Assembly (NCBI RefSeq): GCF_018143015.1
Contig: NC_054757.1
Coordinates: 2,900,001 to 2,964,000 of the forward strand
Length of the DNA: 64,000 nt
From: Lytechinus variegatus
Lineage: Eukaryota > Echinodermata > Echinoidea > Temnopleuroida > Toxopneustidae
Direction: 5' to 3'
The notes under the pieces are model-generated. The model did no database searches, was not told the origin of the DNA, and was given only the letters and a program-made list of their open reading frames with translations. Position numbers and translations under genes: made by a program. This document shows, one piece after another, positions 35,601 to 45,600 of this stretch; position 1 is the stretch's first letter; the number at the start of each line of letters is the position of its first letter.

Positions 35601-36932
35601 GCGAAGGCATTTTCCGGAAAAGTAGCCAAAAAGCGACTAGTGAAGAGTCTACGTCTACGTTTGTTTACATTATCAGCTGGGCGCGCGATCCAAAGTCCGC
35701 ACCGAAGTTATCCGCAGAACATACTTGCAAATGCAGCTGAGCTTATACTTTCCAGGTTCAATACGAATGTTTGCCTTGCCGATTTTCTGATGTCTGTCTT
35801 TCTCTCTATCTGTCTATATATCTATCTCTCAAATTCTATCTCTATCTTATCTATCTATGTAACTGCAGTATCTATCTATCTAATAATCTTCTCTGTCTCT
35901 CTCATTCTTTATCTAACATCTATCTCAATATCTCTATCTCTCTCTCTCTATCCATCTGTCTGTCTTTCTCTATTTCTCTCTATCTATATCTATCTATCTA
36001 TGTATCTATCTATCTGTTAATTTGTCCATCTTCTCTGTACGTCTCTCTCATTCTTAATCTTTCTATCTATCTAATTAACATCTATCTATCTGTCTCTCAA
36101 ATTCTCTATCTCTCTCCTTCTCTAGCATCTGTCTGTCTTTTTTCTCTCTTTCTCTTTGTCCGTCCATATTTCTATCTACAACAATTCTCTCTCTCTCTAT
36201 CTATCTATCCTTCTCTCTCTCCTCCGTCTCTCTCGATCCCTCTCCCTCTATATATCGACCTCTCTGTCTCTCCCCCTCTCTCTATTTATATATCTATCCA
36301 TCAATCTCTCCCTCTTTCTCTCTCTTTCTATCTATCTATCCACCTCTCTCTCTCTATTTCTATCTATCTGTCTACCTTGTCTCTATCTATTTATCAGATC
36401 TTTCGGCAGCTTCTAAGTGTATCAATCCATCAAACTTCAATTTGTCTACTATAAGTATCTGTTTATTTTGATTTTGTCTGTCATTCTATTCATTTAGTTA
36501 ATAATTTATTTTTAGAAAAAAAAACTATCATAAACAACGCGACTGCAAAAGCATGTTCGGATTTCACTCCTGACTGCCGCGGCTCTCTGTGTACATGAAG
36601 CCGGTGCCGAGGAACTCTGTGCTCTGATCAGTAACTGTGCAAATTGCATGCGGTGGTGGACTCGCCTGTGTCGCACGCAGGCTGCAATGCAACCAGCGAC
36701 GTGTGTAGACTCTTCACTAGTCGCTTTTTGGCTACTTTTCCGGAAAATGCCTTCGCCAGGGTGTAAAACGGAAACGCGCGTGCCGTAAATAATTCAATCA
36801 CACATGTCACAACACAAAAAGCAATGTATGGTACAACACAAAATATATCTGCTCAAAAATGTAGTAAAATCTTGAGTGACTATCTAAAACCATGCACAAT
36901 GTATGAGCACTAAAGATCATTTTTCTTACCAT
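30942..36932 (-). CDS. TMA16: TMA16, translation machinery-associated protein 16, 5 coding exons, 242 aa
   Basis: Coding exons on the minus strand: 36932-36930, 33956-33844, 33028-32906, 32167-32019, 31282-30942. Junctions are GT-AG, phases agree and the total is 243 codons including the stop. The product begins M-PKAGKTK and contains [46 protein letters not shown] and [15 protein letters not shown]. These blocks line up in order with human TMA16 (203 aa). The C-terminus after IKMRRI is a long Asp/Glu tract ending ESL, longer than in human, and accounts for the extra length. TMA16 binds pre-60S ribosomal particles in the nucleus; that role is from the family. Exon 1 contributes only the ATG, directly followed by the donor GTAAGA. 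Confidence 0.93.
31290..32010. other. TMA16 intron 4
   Basis: This AT-rich intron sequence spans 31283-32018. No repeat or RNA gene was recognised in it. Confidence 0.6.
32370..32905. repeat. 536-bp triplet microsatellite in TMA16 intron 3
   Basis: The + strand shows (AGT)n from about 32370 to 32626, with an internal (AGTGGT)n block at 32477-32525, then (CAT)n/(CAC)n to 32905. It reaches the exon border: on the minus strand the 5' splice site GTGATGATGATG at 32905 downward is itself part of the triplet run. Open frames here encode only Tyr or Met repeats and are spurious. Confidence 0.95.
33441..33715 (+). mobile_element. tRNA-derived SINE in TMA16 intron 2/exon 2 region
   Basis: The head GTCATGGTCTAATGGTTATG with a CTTTGAA loop and GTGGGTTGGAATC (B-box-like) is followed by the body GACCCAGGATAGGTGAGTGG, CCCGGCAGGAGTAATTCCTT and an ATTATTATTATA tail. 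It is a relative of the SINEs at 7608 and 30585, in the opposite orientation, and lies within TMA16 intron 2. Confidence 0.75.
34590..34840. mobile_element. 251-bp foldback MITE, ends GGGCRCTAMTGCAGTTTC
   Basis: Left GGGCACTAATGCAGTTTCGC pairs with right GTGAAACTGCAGTAGCGCCC, and inner CATACCTCACCACCAGTA pairs with TACTGGTGATGAGGTATG. It is non-coding and lies in TMA16 intron 1. Confidence 0.75.
35336..35560. repeat. TCCGGAC-ended repeat, copy 1
   Basis: It begins near GTATCCGGACGGGTTGTTGG and ends near AAAGTGTCCGGACACCCGAC. A diverged copy in the opposite orientation lies at 55040-55235, sharing AAATATGAATTCA, ATTGATGAAACTT and ATTGTCCGGAC. It directly precedes the Mutator-type element. Confidence 0.55.
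35578..36779. mobile_element. Mutator-like (MULE) non-autonomous element, 75-bp perfect TIRs, 9-bp target duplication
   Basis: Bases 35578-35652 (starting GCGCGTTTCCGTTTTACACC) are exactly repeated in inverted orientation at 36705-36779. GTGCCGTAA flanks both sides (35569-35577 and 36780-36788). Long inverted ends with a 9-bp duplication are characteristic of Mutator-like elements. The 1.05-kb core is largely a CTAT/CTCT microsatellite (about 35790-36400) with no transposase. Identical TIRs imply recent movement or strong constraint. It sits in TMA16 intron 1, 142 bases from the initiator exon. Confidence 0.88.
35790..36400 (+). repeat. CTAT/CTCT polypyrimidine microsatellite core of the MULE
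   Basis: About 610 bases of imperfect CTAT, CTGT and CTCT units occur on the + strand. Long open frames here are Ser/Leu/Tyr/Ile repeats produced by the microsatellite and are not genes. Confidence 0.9.
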
Positions 36933-37075
36933 CTTCGCGAATAAGTGCAAACAGCCGTGAAAAACGAGAAAATCTTGCAGAACTACCGAACTGTTCACGA
37001 ACGAACGTCAGCATGGATGAAGTAGTGTCGCCGCGAGACGTCAAAGTAAAAATAAATAAGGAAAAATATGTAAGT
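36933..37075 (-). promoter_or_regulatory. TMA16: TMA16 5' UTR and core promoter region
   Basis: The minus strand between the TMA16 ATG (36932) and a family B element at 37080 is relatively GC-rich and contains GACGTC (near 37037) and CGCGGCGACACTAC. An upstream ATG at 37014 opens an out-of-frame reading frame that overlaps the true start. The real transcription start is unknown; if it lies below 37012 the upstream ATG is not transcribed. Confidence 0.45.
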
Positions 37076-37079
37076 TTAA

Positions 37080-37636
37080 AGGGATGGGACCGGGCTGAAT
37101 TTATCACAGAGCAAAATAAATGCCGAAAATTTCATCAAAATCGGATAACAAATAATAAAATTATTGAAGTTTAAAGTTCAGCAGTATTTTGTGAAAACAG
37201 TCGTCATGAATATTCATTAGGTGTGCTGATGATGTCACATCTCCACTTTCCGTTTTCTTATGTTCTTACATATAAAGAAAATCATAATTTGTTCATTATT
37301 TCTGAATAATATGTCTCCTTATAATGAAATAAGTTGTAGCAATAAATAATTAAATGCACTAAATCATTTGTCAATCCAATTTTTGTAGTTCTTGGAGGAA
37401 AAAATTGAATAAACATAATTTCATATAATAAAATACAAAAGAACAAGTGGAGATCGATGTGACATCATCAGCCCACCTATTGAATATTCATGACGACTGT
37501 TTTCACAAAATATTGCTAAAATTTAGAATTCAATAACTTTGTTATTTGTTATCCGATTTTTTTCTGCATTTTGCTAGGTGAATTCTATTCTACTTTATTT
37601 ATTAAGCTATACATACTTTCAGCCCGGACCATCCCT
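37080..37636. mobile_element. TTAA foldback element, family B, complete (557 bp)
   Basis: The ends AGGGATGGGACCGGGCTGAA and CAGCCCGGACCATCCCT are inverted and are flanked by TTAA at 37076-37079 and 37637-37640. Inner arms TTTCATCAAAATCGGATAAC and GTGCTGATGATGTCACATCT have inverted counterparts. It sits immediately upstream of the TMA16 5' region. Confidence 0.8.
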
Positions 37637-37859
37637 TTAATAAAAAATAAATTATCTAACCTTTAATGCAGTTTATGAATAAATTAACGATGCTTTGGTT
37701 TGAAACGTAATCTTAAATGCCATAAATGAAAATTTTAATAGGCAAAATTGAATGTTCATTACTGGTGCAAAGTTTGGTGTAAAGAACATTGCCTATGATT
37801 TTGAGTGATTTTCGAGTGTTTTTCATGGATTTTTTGCAGTCCACGATACCTCTGCCACC

Positions 37860-38160
37860 CCTCCCTGCCAACACATTGTAGTGCATGTAATTTTGTCTGA
37901 AGGAGAGCAGTAATGAACAGCCTACTCTGATCGATTAACAGCTATTTCTCGGTGTCTACAGATCATTAATAATCACTTAGAATAAGCGCTGTGTTGTTGT
38001 GGAAGTGCATTCGGACATTTAATTATATAGACAGGGTTAAACCTTCTTCAGTGACCAAAATTTGTCAAGGTTCGATTTGAAAGTGCTCAATGACGGACTT
38101 TCTGCAACACATAGGATGCTGGAAGGCTGTTCCATTCCTTAACAGCTCTTTGTGAAAAAT
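37860..38160 (-). mobile_element. non-LTR retrotransposon 3' remnant
   Basis: The minus strand near 38150 encodes RAVKEWNSLPASYV, and in another frame STFKSNLDKFW. The pattern (R-x-W-N-S-L-P followed by an FKxxLD helix) is typical of the C-terminus of LINE reverse-transcriptase proteins. The remnant is short and carries a frameshift between the two blocks. Confidence 0.5.
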
Positions 38161-38191
38161 AACACTGCCTCATCAGAAGTTGGAACTTACA

Positions 38192-38214
38192 TGTGTGTGT
38201 GTGTGTGTGTGTGT
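38192..38214 (+). repeat. (GT)n microsatellite
   Basis: About eleven TG units. Confidence 0.9.
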
Positions 38215-38312
38215 TTTAGATAGTTGTAAGTGGTGATCTTTTAGGGCGACTGATGGAGTGTTGAAAAACAAATATCCATCCCGGCTAACCGTAAAGCACT
38301 TGCGGATCCAGC

Positions 38313-38485
38313 TGGCCCGCGCCCCTCCCCCTTGAGAGGCACAATTAAAATTTGTAATGTAAAAATGCCGTTAAAACACAAGTGTGCCCCCCCTTGAAAG
38401 TGAAGACCCTTTTTATTTGCTTGTCAAATTTTTTCCTCGGGGAAAATATGCCCCCCCCCAGTTGGAAAATCTTGGATCCGCCCCC
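38313..38485. mobile_element. hAT-like MITE, TTGCGGATCC ends
   Basis: CACTTGCGGATCCAG at the left pairs with TTGGATCCGCCCCCGGAG at the right. The inner CTTTTTATTTGCTTGTCAAA and C/G-rich boxes match the elements at 38686 and 39913. Confidence 0.5.
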
Positions 38486-38685
38486 GGAGTGAAGGTCTTC
38501 TATTCGATCTAGTAGACTAGCATATCACTGAAGCAAACTAGTATCTTTATGCTTCGAAGTGACTTCGAATTGGGAAGTTCGATCATATCTGTTTTAAACG
38601 TACAGGCATGTATGTTCTTGTGTTCCATTAACCATCGCTCATACTCTTAATTGTTTGAGGGGATTAGTTTCCCGACGCTGTAAAC

Positions 38686-39105
38686 CACTGGCGGCGGAAG
38701 CCAAAAAATTTAGGGGGGTCCACCTGAAATTTTGGGAGGGACACAGGTAAAAATGTGACAAGCCCAAAAAAAAAGGTATCAACCTAAATTTTAGGGAGGA
38801 AACATCAACATTTTTTTACAAGCAAACAAAACTAGCGTAACTATGGGGGGGCAGAGTGCCCCCCACTGAAGAGCCACCAGTGGCCCCCTGCTTTGAAGTT
38901 GGAGACCCTCTTTTTTGCTTGTCAATTTGTTTTTCTGGTGCGAAATGTTCTTGACATCCTGTTGAGGAACTTTTTTTTTTTGCTTGTCAATTTTTTTCTG
39001 GTACGAAATCCTTTATTTCTGGTTGAAGACCTTTTTTTTTGCTTGTCAAATTTTTGGGCGGCCGATTTTGCCCCCCCCCCTATGAAAATCATAGGTACGC
39101 TACTG
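38686..39105. mobile_element. hAT-like element with repeated GCTTGTCAATTTTT modules
   Basis: The left end CACTGGCGGCGG and the right end TAGGTACGCTACTG resemble hAT termini. The interior repeats the module TTTTTTTGCTTGTCAATTTT followed by CTGGTACGAAAT three times. No coding sequence; the same modules recur at 39913-40085 in inverse orientation. Confidence 0.55.
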
Positions 39106-39900
39106 ATGCTCAGCCAATTATTACAATAAAAAATGATATTCAGCTTTATAGGTCAATGATGCGGAACTCAGTAGTTTGTGGGATATTTCTGTTTTAATTA
39201 CTACCAAACGTCTCGTACTTTCTTTACTCTTCGCATTAACACTAACCATGGACATTCCAAATTTACACTCTGAAAAATTATGGCCATACTTATGATTCAA
39301 AATGAAAATTGCTCTCACGACATTTCACATGCATAACAGATTACAGTACAGCAACGAACAGATCAAATCATGATACAGATAAAATAATGCAAAAATAGTT
39401 TTGTGGGATCTAGTACCTTTATCATTTTGAAACTACACTGAAGTTTTTGCTGAATACATCCAAAAGGATCAAATATTCAGCTTATACTAGGGGAATGCAA
39501 CATTATTAACAAGTTGTTTTTAGAGGGAAAGTGTAAAGCGCAAAATGTAAAAGATTTATATTAAAATGTATGAAAATGGTACTTTACTTTTTAAACTGGC
39601 CGTGAAAATTTGGTGAACTTTTGGTCGGTTTTCAGAGTTATTTCCCTAAAAGGCTTTTACATTGTCTCTGTTAAATTTCAATTCTCATTCATTTTCCTAT
39701 TTATTCTACATCACAAATCGGGATGAAGATACTAGTAACTGACGAAAACGAAAAGACATTCTGAAGGGGTTGTGGCCTAGTAGGGGTAATTGAATTTGAA
39801 GAAAAAAATATCATGTATAAAGACATTAACATATTTTTATCCAGGATTTTTTTTTTCTCGATCTATCTTTTTCTAACGATATCTGAAAGGAATGGTTTCA
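39106..39900. other. spacer without recognised gene
   Basis: AT-rich sequence lying between two related hAT-like elements; nothing exon-like was seen. Confidence 0.4.
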
Positions 39901-39912
39901 GACACTAACAAT

Positions 39913-40085
39913 CAGTATCGTACCTAAGATTTTCCACAGGGGGGGGGGGCAACATCGTCCGCCAAAAAAATGACAAGAAAAAAAAGCTCTTCAACCACAA
40001 ATAAAGGATTTCGTACCAGAAAAAAAAATTGACAAGCAAGAAAAAAAAAATGTCTTCAACTTCAAAGGATGCCGGGTCACTGCAT
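39913..40085. mobile_element. hAT-like element, inverse copy of the 38.9-39.1 kb type
   Basis: CAGTATCGTACCTAAGATTT at the left and GGGTCACTG at the right, with AATTGACAAGCAAGAAAAAA and GGATTTCGTACCAGAAAAAA inside, match the right part of 38686-39105 on the opposite strand. Confidence 0.55.
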
Positions 40086-40960
40086 GGTGGCTCGTCTGGG
40101 GAGGGGGGGGGGCAGGGATTCGTCCCTTGCATGGGTAGGGACTCGTCACTCGTCAGGGGGGGGGGCAGTCTGCCCCCTGTCCCCCATTCTTCATACCTAC
40201 ATGTATTTTCGACAATCAATGTTACCATGGACTAAACACACCATTCCCTCACCTGAAATGGGGAGTATCATAGACCCCCATCCCCATGATCGACGCTCAC
40301 GGTGAAAGAGTCAGTACCATCTCGAGGATAATCATTTTTATCATTATCGTTTTTACCATTATTACTACAATATGATGAAGATGATGATTGGTTATGATGA
40401 TTTGAATGATTATTAATAACAATGCTGATAATAATAAAAATAATGTTCGTATTATGCTTATACTTGTCATATGATACATTTTATTATGTGTTCGACCTTA
40501 AATCATTTGGGGATGAAAACACAGGCCATCCCCCACATGAAATATTTGGGGATATAGGCCGGGGCCTACCCCCTGTCTCCACGCCCCCCCCCCCCCCCCA
40601 CCACCACCATCCCCTGGGATCGACGCTTTGAAATATATATATTTCGTACTTGTGTTTAGTATCCAAGTTTTGATTATCTTCTTTATCAAATAAAATAGGA
40701 TAATCCAAAATAGGCATATCTATTTTCATATTTTCAACACGAATCACTTTTCAGTTTTTCCATGAAACTGCATGGCGGCACCACAGTTCGCCATTTATAC
40801 AGGTTGCACCTGTGTACTCTTTTGAACCTCTGGCTTTAGAAATTAAAAGTTATAGCTTCTTCTTTTTCTTTGTAGACACCGTACCTCCTTAACTTAGCTT
40901 CGGCAAATTAATGTCAATATTTTATTGAATAGTCTATTATTACAATTATTTTGCTTTTTC
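40086..40960. other. spacer upstream of gene 3, with G/C homopolymer runs
   Basis: It contains G runs at about 40100-40165 and a 17-base C run near 40587-40603. An AG-ended pyrimidine tract at 40860-40876 (TTTTTCTTTGTAG) could be the acceptor of a 5' noncoding exon of the following gene. Confidence 0.35.
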
Positions 40961-43900
40961 ATGATGCGGTCCACTGTGGTAATTTTCCTCATGGTAGTGG
41001 CAGTACTGCTTGCTATATTAGCACAGTTGGAGCTTGTTTCGGAGCCACTTATTGCTCAAAGATCTGCAACTATCTCATCAGATAAATACGAGACTTTCCG
41101 GATGGTGACGGATCTCCACAGTTATCACAAGGTACGGAACGGTACCGGTGTCTACCGGGCAGAGACGGGGGTGTGTTGGGATGTGTACCGTTGTCGTTGG
41201 ATTTTAGTGAACGATGTCATGACACTTCTTGAATTCGACCCGATTTTTCTGGCAAGTGACAACCAGCCACAAAATTTTGCCAATGCTTCTTTTAGCTTTA
41301 CCTTTTCTTCTTTGATAGAATTATTAGAAATATTTGACTTTGAGATATTTTTCTTTTTTTTTCTCTCCCTTTTCCCTGGGCTGCAGCTGCCGGCTGTAGA
41401 TGTAGTGTAGCCGTAGAATTTACTTTTATCTTCTGGAGTGAGAGTCCATCTACTTAAAAAAAAATAGATTAAGATGTAACTTGGGCCTCTAACTTTAGAC
41501 AGATCTAGGTTTGATATGATTACAGTACCAGGCACAAATCTTTGACTCACTATTTTTTTTATAGTACCATGACTCGTGAGTACCTATTCTATTCCCTATA
41601 TTTCAACCAGGTCCAGATCCAGAGAACAATTGATTTGGTTCACTGATGGCTGAAGTGAGTCAAAGAATTGTGACTGCCTGTGGTAGTTTACTTATGTTTT
41701 AGTTAATGACTGTTATTTTGTTTCTTTATTTTTCAATTTTTTCTTTTTGTTCCTTTTTCATTGTTTTTTCTTTTTCTTTTTTTTGTATTCCTTTTTTTCC
41801 TTCTTTTTTTTCATTTTCTTTTTTTTGTTTTGTCTCTCATTCTTTTGTTCAATTTGTTTACTGCTACTTCTACAGCTAGCTGCTTCTTCTGGAAACAGTC
41901 CACCGTCTGGTGTATTGTCGTACTGGTGAAGTGCAGCGTGCAAGTGTACATTATCCAATAAAAAATTGCTTACAGCGTGCAAGTAAAAACAACCACCATT
42001 ATTAACGGAGCTGGGTCTTTTGTACCTCTTGTTTAAAGATGTGTAGAGAGGTACAATTAACTGTGCTTTAGTTTGGGGGAGGGAGTTCCAAAGTCTTATC
42101 GAATCTACAGCATGCTACTGCATGCTGTAGTGTATTGCTTGCCCACATTAAATGAATAGATCCAGTTGCAATCAGGATAAACGATGATTTCATGAGAAAG
42201 TCAGTACAACAAATGTTAATTGTCGCCATATCATTATAGTAGATTCTCCCTAGCTGCACTGGCCCTATCCTAGGTCAGAGTGTCCAGGCAGTTGAATGTA
42301 CAGCCAATAAATAAACATAACTTTTACCTAACCAGGAGGCTCCAATAGAGTAAAAATAAGTAAAGAACAAGTCCGGCCCAACAAAAAGATGATGAAAAAT
42401 CCAATAAACATAACACTGAAAATTGAATCAAAATCGGATGTCAAATAAGAAAGTTATGACATGAAGTTTCGCTTAATTTCACCAAACAGTTATATTCACA
42501 TACCGGTTAGTATGCAAATGAGGGAACTGATGACACATCACTCACTTTTTCTTTTGTATTTTATTATATCATATGTGAAATATTCTAATTTTCCCCCATT
42601 GTTCTGTGAAACAAACTTACTTCTCCCTGAACATGTGGAATTACCATTGTTTAACATTTTATGGTTCAGTCCAATTTGTCCTTATTGTCAAATCTGTAAT
42701 TATTGAAATATTGTATAATTCAACCAATAAAAAACAAAAGAAATAGTGAGTGAGGGACATCATCGACTCTCATTTGCACGTGATTAAATTGTGCATATAA
42801 CTATTTCGTAAAAAATAAGCAAAACTTGAAAATGTCATAACTTTCTCATTTTACATCCGATTTTGATGAAATTTTCTGCATTATGCTTGTCTGAATTTGC
42901 TATATTGATTCAAATCAATATTTTTCTAAGATGGACTTGACCTTTAACTAACGTGAGCTTTCTCACAGTAATTATTTTTACTTTCTAGGAGTCTCCTGGA
43001 TATGCTTACCACATTTCTCAGTGGGAACAACACCTTTGATTAATTTTTCCTATTTTTATTTCCAGTGGATGTCATTTATTGTATACGTTGCTGAGGACTT
43101 GGACACTTCCCCTCAGATGAAGATGGGCAAACCCTTCCGACTGTATGCAAGCTCTCCGGTCGGAAAGATTGAGCTGCCAGCAACGATCACAAAGCATCAT
43201 TCTCCTTCACAGTATGAATTTGAGACAAAGGGCGCCCTCTTTGGTGTACGATCCCACATGGAGATTGTTGATGGCAAGATGGCAGGTTTCTCTAAACTAA
43301 CTTGGAAGATCCATGCTAAGAGGAAAAGTTATCTATACTGGGTATGTACATGTACAATCTTATTCAATGAACAAGGTGATGTTACAAACCTCTATAATAA
43401 GTTTGGCAATGTTTGGCTTATTTTCTCTTTTTCTTTGGAACAAATGCTTGATTGTTTGACACCGTCGGATTCCATTACAGCTGCAGGTAGTCATCATTTC
43501 ACTTGGCTCTTTAGTAAATTTGATTCTTTCAATTTTTTTTCTAAATTAAAAATAGAGATTGAAAAATTAAAATTTTCTTGCCATATTACTTTCCACCAAT
43601 AGAGGGCATACACAAAAATATGCCAAAAATTCAAGTTTTGAGTTTTGCAAGTTTTGCTCTGGTGAATACAAAAATTATTTCCGAGTTACTTTTGAAAAGT
43701 AAATTGCATAGATCTGTATGGAAGTTATTTTTGTTCACAAAAGTATTATTTTAATGATTTTTAAAGTGTTCATTGTGTACTGCATTGACATACCATAGTC
43801 ATTCCTGTAGATTCCCCACAGGCAGGATGGTTGCAGTGGGCAAGTGCATGTATGCTATGAAATCAGTGGGAATCCATGCAAGGGTGAAAGGCTAGCTATT

Positions 43901-44578
43901 AGCTCAAGTTCACACAAGCGTTAAAAGCCAGCAGTACAAGTACAAAACCATGGACCATCGATATTTCATGTATAATTGTGCTTGATAAATAACATTCATT
44001 TCATTCACCCTTTTTGTATAGTAAGGGATAGATGTTATTATCAAATTGTTATGACAGTTACATTTCAATCTTTATCTTTAGTTGTCTATGATGATGGATG
44101 TCATTTTATACGCCCGTCCTATGGGACGTATTATGGTATCACGCTTGGTGTCCGTCTGTCCGTCCGTTAACTTCTCCTTTTAAACAAGATAACTTCAGTT
44201 TAACTTAACCTAGACTCATATAATTTGGTGTTTATGATACTATCATGGATCCCAGGAAGCCTATTGATTTGGGGGTCAAAGGTTCAAAGATCAAGTCGCC
44301 ACCTTCCACTTTTCTTGCTTGACCAATAACTCCATTTCCCACGTTACATGTGGGGATATTGTGTTCTTGCCCCAGCAGCACTCTTGTTTTATATTGTAGA
44401 TTACACAAACAAGATGCATGTGTGAAATGACAATTAAAAATACTGAATTTTTACTGATACAAGTGTGTTTTATATTTTATTAATTTTCTTATAGATTACT
44501 GTTGTTCAACCTCTGAAGTTCATCCTTTCTCAGCAAGTAACTGCATCTCTCTTCAATCTGAAGGTTCTCATGCAATGA
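40961..44578 (+). CDS. unrecognised small membrane-anchored or secreted protein, 3 exons, 176 aa
   Basis: Exons 40961-41131, 43066-43341 and 44495-44578, all phase 0 with GT-AG borders, give 176 codons plus TGA. Residues 4-20 (STVVIFLMVVAVLLAIL) are a hydrophobic signal-anchor or signal peptide. Exon 2 encodes a compact, likely beta-rich stretch: FRLYASSPVGKIELP, then YEFETKGALFGVRSHMEI and VDGKMAGFSKLTWKI. The spacing of G-x-L-F-G-x-R and the following V-D-G-K recalls tubby-like/LURP-one-related beta barrels, but the similarity is too weak to name. Exon 3 adds VVQPLKFILSQQVTASLF. The ATG at 40961 is the first of two consecutive Met codons. It is also possible that exon 1 belongs with different downstream exons. 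Divergent from TMA16. Confidence 0.6.
41738..41862 (+). repeat. T-rich polypyrimidine tract
   Basis: TTTTC/TTTTTC-rich sequence in intron 1 of gene 3. Open frames across it are low-complexity Phe/Leu. Confidence 0.8.
41985..42290 (-). mobile_element. non-LTR retrotransposon C-terminal remnant
   Basis: The minus strand encodes DSIRLWNSLPQTKAQ followed by VPLYTSLNKRY, the usual R-x-W-N-x-L-P ending of CR1/L2-like reverse-transcriptase proteins. Upstream ORF is lost. It lies in intron 1 of gene 3. Confidence 0.5.
42363..42943. mobile_element. TTAA foldback element, family A, diverged copy (about 581 bp)
   Basis: The left end AGAACAAGTCCGGCCCAAC and right end AGATGGACTTGACCT are inverted, with TTAA at 42944-42947 on the right. 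The inner TCAAAATCGGATGTCAAATA and TTACATCCGATTTTGATGAA arms pair. It lies in intron 1 of gene 3. Confidence 0.75.
44107..44390 (+). repeat. dispersed repeat beginning TACGCCCGTCCTATGGGACG
   Basis: It opens with a hairpin (CGTCC...GGACG), followed by GTGTCCGTCTGTCCGTCCG and a body with GTCAAAGGTTCAAAGATCAA and ACATGTGGGGATATTGTGTT. Sequences of this style are widespread in marine invertebrate genomes (recollection, not tested here). No ORF. It lies in intron 2 of gene 3. Confidence 0.5.
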
Positions 44579-45400
44579 CTGTCACCAAACATTCTCCCTG
44601 GCCTTGTTTCATAAAACAATCATTGTATCTTTTCAATGGATCCTTGGTTTTGATTGGCTGTTGAGCAATGTTACCATGGTAGTTGCCATTGTTGACGAGT
44701 TCAGATGATTGTAAATTTATGTAATAGGGCTTTGTTCATATGGCAATAAGGTAAAGTACTACTTCTTTTGTCTTGTGTTTTATTAACTTTTCTTCAACAG
44801 GCCTGTGGTAAACAGAGCACACCCCATTCACATCTACTTTCTTGAACTGGTTACCCTTAAATCAGTTTTGGAAACCAGTCTAGGAGACCGGTTTTCAGAG
44901 CCACTTCAGGGCCACTCTGCGTTAAGTGGTCTTGTTACCATGAGAACGCTCTCAGTTCGGAAAAAATGAAGAGGCTGAACATTATGAAAAGAATGTTTTT
45001 TAAAGGAATAGATATATATCATGAATGCGTAAGTCAGTGAATTTGAAAACTTCCTTGATGGTTAATGACGAATCACCTTTATATCTCATGCGCAGTTACC
45101 ATTGTCAAACGGTATATATAGAGCTTAAATTGAAAGTAACAGAATATTAATTCCCCCTAGCCTCATAGATCTGTTATCCTTTATAAAGTAATTACAATTA
45201 TAAAATGAAAAAAGGTATTGGATCCTAATTCATTTTAATAATCTACATATATTCGTACCTTTCTTGTGCCTTGATATTATACAGGCAATATCCCATCGAC
45301 CTTTGTTTTGTGAATATCCTACATGATCTTTCAAATAGTTGTAATTGTCAGTGTGTATTCATTCATATAGTTTACATTAATTGTTCATTCAAATTGGCTA
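44579..45400. other. 3' flank of gene 3
   Basis: Probable 3' UTR followed by AT-rich spacer. A diverged foldback-like stretch lies near 44600-44740 (TTTCATAAAACAATCATTG, then GATTGTAAATTTATGTAATA). No further exon is supported. Confidence 0.35.
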
Positions 45401-45410
45401 AAGCTCAGTA

Positions 45411-45600
45411 GGAGTTGGGATAGCTCAGTCAGTAGAGTGGGGGTTTGGATTCAGGTAACCCGGGATTGATTCCCACTTGGTGCGCTAGTCCCCTTTGGTA
45501 AGGCATTAATCCTTATTACCAGGTCCCTCAGAGAGGACCTTAAGCCATTGGACCTCTGGTTGCTTGCTAACAAGCATTCATGCTTTCTTAGCAATCAGAT
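45411..45600 (+). mobile_element. tRNA-derived SINE
   Basis: GATAGCTCAGTCAGTAGAGT is an A-box/D-arm equivalent and GGGATTGATTCCC is the B-box/T-arm equivalent. The body TTGGTAAGGCATTAATCCTT follows. It continues past a complete tRNA length, so it is a SINE rather than a tRNA gene. Confidence 0.65.

Noticed and set aside
35640-36454. Long open frames on + (126 and 227 codons) rich in Ser, Leu, Ile, Tyr
   Set aside because: They are read through the CTAT/CTCT microsatellite core of the Mutator-like element.
41740-41982. Phe/Leu-rich plus and Lys-rich minus frames
   Set aside because: T-rich polypyrimidine tract; not coding.
45411-45490. Possible tRNA gene
   Set aside because: The A and B boxes are there, but the sequence runs into a SINE body and the stems do not close properly.
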